From Candidatus Scatosoma pullistercoris (GTDB lineage: Bacteria > Bacillota > Clostridia > Christensenellales > Borkfalkiaceae): a DNA stretch of 17,798 bases. The position numbers and the translations under genes are program-made. The notes under the pieces were generated by a model. The model had not been told where the DNA came from. It did no database searches and saw only the letters and a program-made list of their open reading frames with translations. How positions within the stretch are numbered: position 1 is the first letter of the stretch; each line of letters begins with the position of its first letter. The stretch covers positions 1 through 17,798 of the forward strand of contig DVMZ01000098.1 of the NCBI GenBank assembly GCA_018714725.1, written 5' to 3'. This document shows positions 13,499 to 17,798 of this stretch, in pieces.

Positions 13499-14749
13499 TT
13501 AAAGAATATCCCCCTCGTAAATGGGGAAACGGGCGCACAGAGCGGAAACTTCCGCCGAAACTTCGCCGAAGCAGTTTTCCTTTTCCCGGATGACGCGGGT
13601 AATGAGGCCGGCAATTTTCACGCATTCCGCTTCCTTCATGCCGCGCGAGGTGATCGCCGGGGTTCCGACCCGTATTCCGCTGGTGACAAACGGCGATTCC
13701 GTTTCAAACGGAACGGTATTCTTATTCACCGTGATATGCACTTCGTCGAGCATGGATTCCAACGCTTTTCCGGTGACGCCCGTGCCGCGAAGGTCCACCA
13801 GCATCAGGTGATTGTCCGTGCCGCCGGAGACCAGGCGGATTCCCTGCCGGGTGAATTCCTCCGCCATCGCCGCCGCATTGGCCACGATCTGTCTTTGGTA
13901 TTCCCGGAATGCGGGGGTCAGCGCTTCGCCGAACGCCGCCGCCTTGGCCGCAATGATGTGCATAAGCGGTCCGCCCTGCGTTCCCGGGAATACGGCTTTG
14001 TCGATCTGTTTTGCATACTGTTCCTTGCACATGATCACGCCGCCGCGGGGGCCGCGCAACGTCTTGTGCGTCGTCGTGGTCACAAAATCCGCAAACGGAA
14101 CGGGCGAGGGATGCAGTCCCGCCGCCACCAGGCCCGCGATGTGCGCGATGTCCGTCATCATATAGGCGCCCGCTTTGTCGCAAATACGGCGAATCCGTTC
14201 AAAATCAATCACCCGGGGATAGGCGCTGGCGCCCGAAACGATCATTTTCGGACGGCATTCCAATGCAATGCGCTCCATTTCCTCGTAATCGATCCGTTCC
14301 GTCTCCGGAGAAACCCCGTAAGGAACGATTTTGAAATATTTTCCGGAGATGTTCACGGGAGAGCCGTGCGTGAGATGTCCGCCATGCGAAAGATTCATGC
14401 CCATGATCGTGTCTCCGGGCTGTAACATCGCAAAATACACCGCAAAATTGGCCTGCGCCCCCGAATGCGGCTGTACGTTGCAGTGATCGCACCCGAACAG
14501 TTTTTTCAGCCGGTCGCGGGCAAGATTTTCCGCAACGTCCACAAACTGACAGCCGCCGTAATACCGCTTCCCGGGCAATCCTTCGGCATATTTGTTGGTG
14601 AGATGGGACCCTGCCGCCGCAAGCACTGCGGGGGAAACGATGTTCTCGCTGGCGATCAGCTCGAGATTGCCCCGCTGCCGTTTCAGTTCCGCGTCCATCG
14701 CGGCATACAGTTCCGGATCGGATTTTTTAATGACGCTCATATCGATCAT
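13499..14749 (-). CDS. glyA: Serine hydroxymethyltransferase
   Basis: PLP enzyme that interconverts serine and glycine and loads one-carbon units onto tetrahydrofolate in the cytoplasm. Length 416 residues from ATG 14749, matching the family (410-420). Motifs: NLELIASENIVSPAVL (28-43), NKYAEGLPGKRYYGG (52-66), VQPHSGAQAN (92-101), PLP-pocket D200 and H203 (TDIAHIAG), the Schiff-base lysine K229 in TTTTHKTLRGPRGG, and GGPLMHIIAAKA. AGGAGGT lies 7 bases before the ATG; the longer open frame to 14902 has no such site. A TACAAT at 14805-14800 within an 18-base imperfect palindrome could be the -10 box, but the -35 is weak. It is probably transcribed alone: a hairpin follows it, and ribU has its own promoter. 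Confidence 0.97.
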   Translation of the reverse strand: MIDMSVIKKSDPELYAAMDAELKRQRGNLELIASENIVSPAVLAAAGSHLTNKYAEGLPGKRYYGGCQFVDVAENLARDRLKKLFGCDHCNVQPHSGAQANFAVYFAMLQPGDTIMGMNLSHGGHLTHGSPVNISGKYFKIVPYGVSPETERIDYEEMERIALECRPKMIVSGASAYPRVIDFERIRRICDKAGAYMMTDIAHIAGLVAAGLHPSPVPFADFVTTTTHKTLRGPRGGVIMCKEQYAKQIDKAVFPGTQGGPLMHIIAAKAAAFGEALTPAFREYQRQIVANAAAMAEEFTRQGIRLVSGGTDNHLMLVDLRGTGVTGKALESMLDEVHITVNKNTVPFETESPFVTSGIRVGTPAITSRGMKEAECVKIAGLITRVIREKENCFGEVSAEVSALCARFPIYEGDIL

Positions 14750-14804
14750 GCAGACACCTCCTGTCCTCTCGGGACTTCTCTTTATTTTTGCGTTAATATA
14801 TTGT

Positions 14805-14822
14805 AGTCCTGTATCCCGGACT
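14805..14822. repeat. Inverted repeat AGTCC-N8-GGACT upstream of glyA
   Basis: Five-base arms at 14805-14809 and 14818-14822 overlap the 5' edge of a possible glyA -10 box (TACAAT, 14805-14800 on the minus strand). It could be an operator for a repressor, but short repeats of this kind also occur by chance. Confidence 0.3.
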
Positions 14823-14933
14823 TTTGCCACTTTACCGTTGGAAGCAATCTCCGGAATCATGGATTTACGGGGCTTGCCGAGTGCCTGCGAAAGTGCAGTC
14901 AACCCATTTGCATCTCACGTATTTTCTCCCTCT

Positions 14934-16385
14934 TCAGCCCTGTGAGGAACCGGGCAATAAATCCAGCACGGCGTTGCAAACAAATTGTATTCCGCCTGCG
15001 CCTGTCAGAAACTGTGCCGAGCCGCCGCCATACAAATCAAACAGAAAACTGCCCACCACACCTTTACCGAGCGCCCGGCGCACATAGAGCGGCGCGCCAA
15101 ACTCCCAGGACAGTATCACCTCGGCGTCCGACTTTGCCGCCGCGCCGCAAAAACCTCTCAATTCGGGTGTCATGAAACACCTGCCCCTTTCATCCGTGGT
15201 ATATTCTACCCCTTCCAACAACGGAGAGTCGGGATCGGAAATGAGGGGGCGGAAGGGCTCCCCGCCATATTCACGAAGTTCGGGTCTGTTCAGCTCTTCG
15301 TTCATTCTCATGGCAATATAATCGGACTGTTCGTCGGCATAGATCGTTCCGCCGCCCGCTTCGGCCAGCTGCTCCATGACGGAATCGCCCGCGTCCTGAG
15401 CCAAAAGCAGAACAGACATCGTAATTCCCTTCTGTCTGTAATTATTTTCCGTTGCGGCAAAGTACTCCTCTTGCGGTTCTCCGGGCGCCCCGTCCGTAAT
15501 CAGAAGAATATGCCTCTTATATATATCCGTCTCCGCTTCAAGCAGTTCCCCCGCCCGGGTTATTCCCGCGGAAAAAATCGTCCCGCCGCCCTGAGCCTCC
15601 ATCTCTTCGATGGCTTTATTGATCGATTCACTTTCCGCAACCCCTGTCAACGGACAAAGCAATTCGGAATCCAAGGAAAACGTCATGATACCCATTCTGT
15701 CCCTGCCCGAAAGCGCATTGAGACAGGATTGCGCAGCTTGTTTCACCAGCTCGACCCGGAAGGACATACTTCCCGAAAGATCGACAAGCAGTATTAAACC
15801 GAGCGACGACTGCACCGGAGCAGCCTCGACGGGCAATAATTCTTTCAGTGCCGCATTTTCCGGCCCGAGCCCGTCATAAATTTCCGTCATCGGAACATCG
15901 CTGTTATCTCCGGCCGTCAGAAGTCCGCCGCCGAAGTCGTATACATAGGAATATAAAATTTCCCCAAACCCCTCCGGCAGCTCTTCGAGAAAAACATCGT
16001 TCAGAATAACCTGATCATATAAATCATACAAAGATTCCGGCGTTTCCGGCAAAGCCGTATCTCCGAGCAGGACGGTTTCGGCCATAAAACCTTCGGTCTG
16101 CAAAACGGCAGACAAGCCGGATGCCGTTTCACCGCTTTCCAAAATGAGTATTTTCTTCTCTGCACCGACCGATACCGAATCGCCGGTTTCCTCGTTATCC
16201 GAACCCGCCGGGCCAGCGGATAAACTGTCCTCAGACGAGTCAGAATCGGACGAAGGAAACGAGGCTGCCGAATCGGAAAAAGCAGCCAAAGAAGAATCGG
16301 CGCTCCCGCCTTTCCCGCCCATACAGGCGGACAAAGCCATACAGAAAGACAACACAACGGCGACAAAACCAAACGCTTTTTTCAT
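14934..16385 (-). CDS. VWA-domain lipoprotein with amidotransferase-like N-terminal domain
   Basis: Secreted lipoprotein of 483 residues, function unknown. The signal peptide (1-20) ends in lipobox LSAC with Cys21 as the likely lipidated residue. A Ser/Asp/Glu-rich linker (about 27-74) leads to a Rossmann-like region (about 75-190: KKILILESG, DQVILNDV, GGGLLTAGDNSDVP, LKELLPVEAAP), the layout seen in proteins where a glutamine-amidotransferase-like fold precedes VWA. The VWA domain (about 195-365) has a full MIDAS: D202-L-S-G-S206, T269 in GGGT, and D298 in ITDGAPG, so metal-dependent ligand binding is plausible. A C-terminal domain (about 390-478) follows. The ATG has AAGGAG 8-9 bases upstream and a near-consensus promoter. 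It lies just downstream of a histidine kinase but is transcribed separately. A role in envelope adhesion or sensing is inference only. Confidence 0.88.
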   Translation of the reverse strand: MKKAFGFVAVVLSFCMALSACMGGKGGSADSSLAAFSDSAASFPSSDSDSSEDSLSAGPAGSDNEETGDSVSVGAEKKILILESGETASGLSAVLQTEGFMAETVLLGDTALPETPESLYDLYDQVILNDVFLEELPEGFGEILYSYVYDFGGGLLTAGDNSDVPMTEIYDGLGPENAALKELLPVEAAPVQSSLGLILLVDLSGSMSFRVELVKQAAQSCLNALSGRDRMGIMTFSLDSELLCPLTGVAESESINKAIEEMEAQGGGTIFSAGITRAGELLEAETDIYKRHILLITDGAPGEPQEEYFAATENNYRQKGITMSVLLLAQDAGDSVMEQLAEAGGGTIYADEQSDYIAMRMNEELNRPELREYGGEPFRPLISDPDSPLLEGVEYTTDERGRCFMTPELRGFCGAAAKSDAEVILSWEFGAPLYVRRALGKGVVGSFLFDLYGGGSAQFLTGAGGIQFVCNAVLDLLPGSSQG

Positions 16386-16436
16386 GAAAATTTCTCCTTA
16401 TCAATGCTTCTCAAAAAACAGCAGCAGCTCGGTTCA

Positions 16437-16452
16437 GAGGAAAATTTTCCTC
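16437..16452. repeat. 16-bp perfect palindrome in VWA-gene leader
   Basis: GAGGAAAATTTTCCTC is a perfect palindrome about 30 bases downstream of the -10 box and 50 bases before the ATG. It could be a dimeric regulator site, possibly for the response regulator partner of the adjacent kinase, or a leader hairpin without a loop. Confidence 0.45.
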
Positions 16453-16481
16453 CAATTTCGTCTTTTTCTTTTATTTATCTT

Positions 16482-16511
16482 ATTATATCACAGACACGCT
16501 TTGCTTGTCAA
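16482..16511 (-). promoter_or_regulatory. Near-consensus sigma-A promoter of the VWA lipoprotein gene
   Basis: TTGACA (16511-16506), 18-base spacer, TATAAT (16487-16482) on the minus strand, both hexamers perfect. Transcription would start near 16475, leaving a leader of about 90 bases. Confidence 0.9.
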
Positions 16512-16516
16512 CTGTG

Positions 16517-16549
16517 AAAAAAAGGCGTCCGGTTTCATGCGGACGCCTT
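16517..16549 (-). terminator. Rho-independent terminator of the histidine kinase operon
   Basis: On the minus strand AAGGCGTCCG (16549-16540) and CGGACGCCTT (16531-16522) form a 10-bp stem with an eight-base loop. The stem's closing TT runs into the T-tract, seven T residues in all (16523-16517). It ends transcription 108 bases after the kinase stop and just before the next promoter. Confidence 0.92.
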
Positions 16550-16657
16550 CCTTTGTTTTACCGATAAAATATATCTGCCCAATCCTATGCGACAAAATGA
16601 GAATGCACTCTCCTGAATTTATCTCATCAAATCCCTGCCCTACGGAAACCATATTTT

Positions 16658-17798
16658 CTATTCCGTATCCAAAGGATCGGCGAGCGGGAAAATCACATAA
16701 AAGGTACTGCCTTTTCCGGGCGTGCTTTCCACACCGAAACGGAAATTATGTTTTTCCAGAATGGTTTTGACGATGGACAATCCCAATCCGGTTCCTTTTA
16801 CGGGGCGCTTATGCGCTTCGGATGAACGATAATATCTGTCCCAAATGGTGGAAATTTCTTCCGGCTTAATGCCCTTTCCGGTATCGGAGACCGAAAAACG
16901 GACGGTTCCGTCGGGAAGACGGAAAAGCTCCACCGTCACCTGTTTGTCCTCGCCGGTATAGTTGACGGCGTTGCCGATCAGGTTGTACAGCACCTCGCCG
17001 ATTTTAATGGGATCCGCACGGGTAAACAACCCCTTTTCAATCTTTGTAATGAAACGATATCCGTCTTTTTCCGACAGATAGCCGAATTTTTCAAGGACTT
17101 CCCCGGTATATTCGGACAGATTGAAAACCTTGGGTTTCAGAACCTCAATTCCCGATTGCATCTTGGACAAATCCAACACGTCGTTGACGAGAGAAGTCAG
17201 CCGATCTGCTTCGTCGATAATCACCTGGGTATGCTTTGCGCGCTTTTCGGGGTTATCCCCCGAAATTTCCTGAATCATGGAAGCGTACGCTTTGATCATG
17301 GTCAGCGGCGTTTTGAAATCGTGGGAAACGTTGGCGATCAGCTCTTTCTGCATACAATCGGACCGGGAAATTTCGTCCCGCGCAAAATTCAGCGTCTGCG
17401 CGAGCTGTTCCATCTCACTGCCGTAGGCCCGGCCGTGAAAATCTACGGAGAAATCCCCGGCGGCGAGTTTTTTGGCCTTTTCGGTCATTTCCGCAATCGG
17501 CTTGGTCAGCACGCCGGACATCGCGCTGGAAACGGCAAACGAAAGCACCAGCACAAAAATCGCAATCAGAAACGTCCGTACATGGGTCTCGGTGACGACT
17601 CTTTCAATCAGTTGCAAAGGTTTGAACACATACAGATACACCGTTCTGGGCTGCTCTGTATCATAAGCGGTCATTTCCGCGCCGTAAACGTAAAATCCGT
17701 CCGGGTCCTCATAAAGGACTTCCTTTTTTTCCGCCGATTCCAGCCGCTCGATCAGCCGTTCCGTCTTTTCCGGAAAACCGAGCTGCTGGGAAATGTCC
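16658..17798 (-). CDS. Sensor histidine kinase, N-terminus beyond window
   Basis: Membrane-bound two-component sensor kinase. The frame is open to the window edge; 379 residues are visible and the start is outside. The Met at 17674 is internal, because the frame continues upstream without stop in typical sensor sequence (DPDGFYVYGAE). Order of domains in the visible part: end of an extracytoplasmic sensor (1-72), a membrane helix (about 74-96), HAMP (about 97-150), HisKA with phosphoacceptor His159 (ANVSHDFKTPLTM), and HATPase_c with N box NLIGNAVNYT (N276), G1 DTGKG (305-309) and G2 GTGLGLS (335-341). This is the PhoR/WalK-like class. Its response regulator should lie just outside the window, upstream. 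The transcript ends at the terminator 16517-16549. Confidence 0.97.
   Translation of the reverse strand, partial: DISQQLGFPEKTERLIERLESAEKKEVLYEDPDGFYVYGAEMTAYDTEQPRTVYLYVFKPLQLIERVVTETHVRTFLIAIFVLVLSFAVSSAMSGVLTKPIAEMTEKAKKLAAGDFSVDFHGRAYGSEMEQLAQTLNFARDEISRSDCMQKELIANVSHDFKTPLTMIKAYASMIQEISGDNPEKRAKHTQVIIDEADRLTSLVNDVLDLSKMQSGIEVLKPKVFNLSEYTGEVLEKFGYLSEKDGYRFITKIEKGLFTRADPIKIGEVLYNLIGNAVNYTGEDKQVTVELFRLPDGTVRFSVSDTGKGIKPEEISTIWDRYYRSSEAHKRPVKGTGLGLSIVKTILEKHNFRFGVESTPGKGSTFYVIFPLADPLDTE

Noticed and set aside
14750..14902. 51-codon upstream extension of glyA
   Set aside because: AGGAGGT sits immediately before ATG 14749, and the resulting 416-residue length fits the family; the extension has no site and lies in the promoter region.

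Overview
The window looks like a chromosomal piece of a Gram-positive Firmicute, most likely an uncultured Clostridia-type bacterium. The reasons are AGGAGG-type ribosome binding sites, sigma-A-like promoters, an FMN riboswitch in front of an ECF riboflavin transporter gene (ribU), a tsaE-tsaB-rimI cluster, an obgE/yhbY pair and GC-rich genes separated by AT-rich gaps. The lineage is inferred; no rRNA or other taxonomic marker is present. All 14 genes that can be supported lie on the minus strand, so transcription runs from high to low coordinates. No tRNA, rRNA, CRISPR array, transposase or att site was seen.

In transcription order: (1) 17798-16658, a sensor histidine kinase cut by the window edge and closed by a strong terminator (16517-16549). 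(2) 16385-14934, a lipoprotein with a von Willebrand factor A domain, transcribed from its own near-consensus promoter. (3) 14749-13499, glyA. (4) 13313-12234, a consensus promoter, FMN riboswitch, terminator-like hairpin and ribU with a long low-complexity N-terminus. (5) 12187-10538, tsaE, tsaB and rimI, the tRNA t6A/acetyltransferase cluster, with a tsaE promoter placed so that its mRNA should be leaderless. (6) 10471-6918, an alpha/beta hydrolase, a MurF-like Mur ligase with a multi-span membrane domain at its N-terminus, and a divergent D-Ala-D-Ala ligase-like enzyme. The hydrolase and ligase genes overlap, suggesting one envelope-precursor module. (7) 6629-3384, obgE, an unrecognised 509-residue protein, and yhbY. 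(8) 3245-1, grpE with a His/Cys-rich insert, a small zinc-ribbon membrane protein, and the first 453 codons of dnaK.

Most genes are housekeeping. The less ordinary items are the hydrolase/membrane Mur ligase/Ddl-like module, the 509-residue unknown inside an otherwise conserved ribosome-assembly pair, the His/Cys cluster in GrpE, a zinc-ribbon gene lodged between grpE and dnaK with no hrcA, dnaJ or CIRCE element visible, and the predicted leaderless tsaE transcript. Several intergenic hairpins share a TCCGGA-type core and lack a U-tract. I see no clear evidence of a wholly new system; the membrane Mur ligase module is the best candidate for unusual biology.
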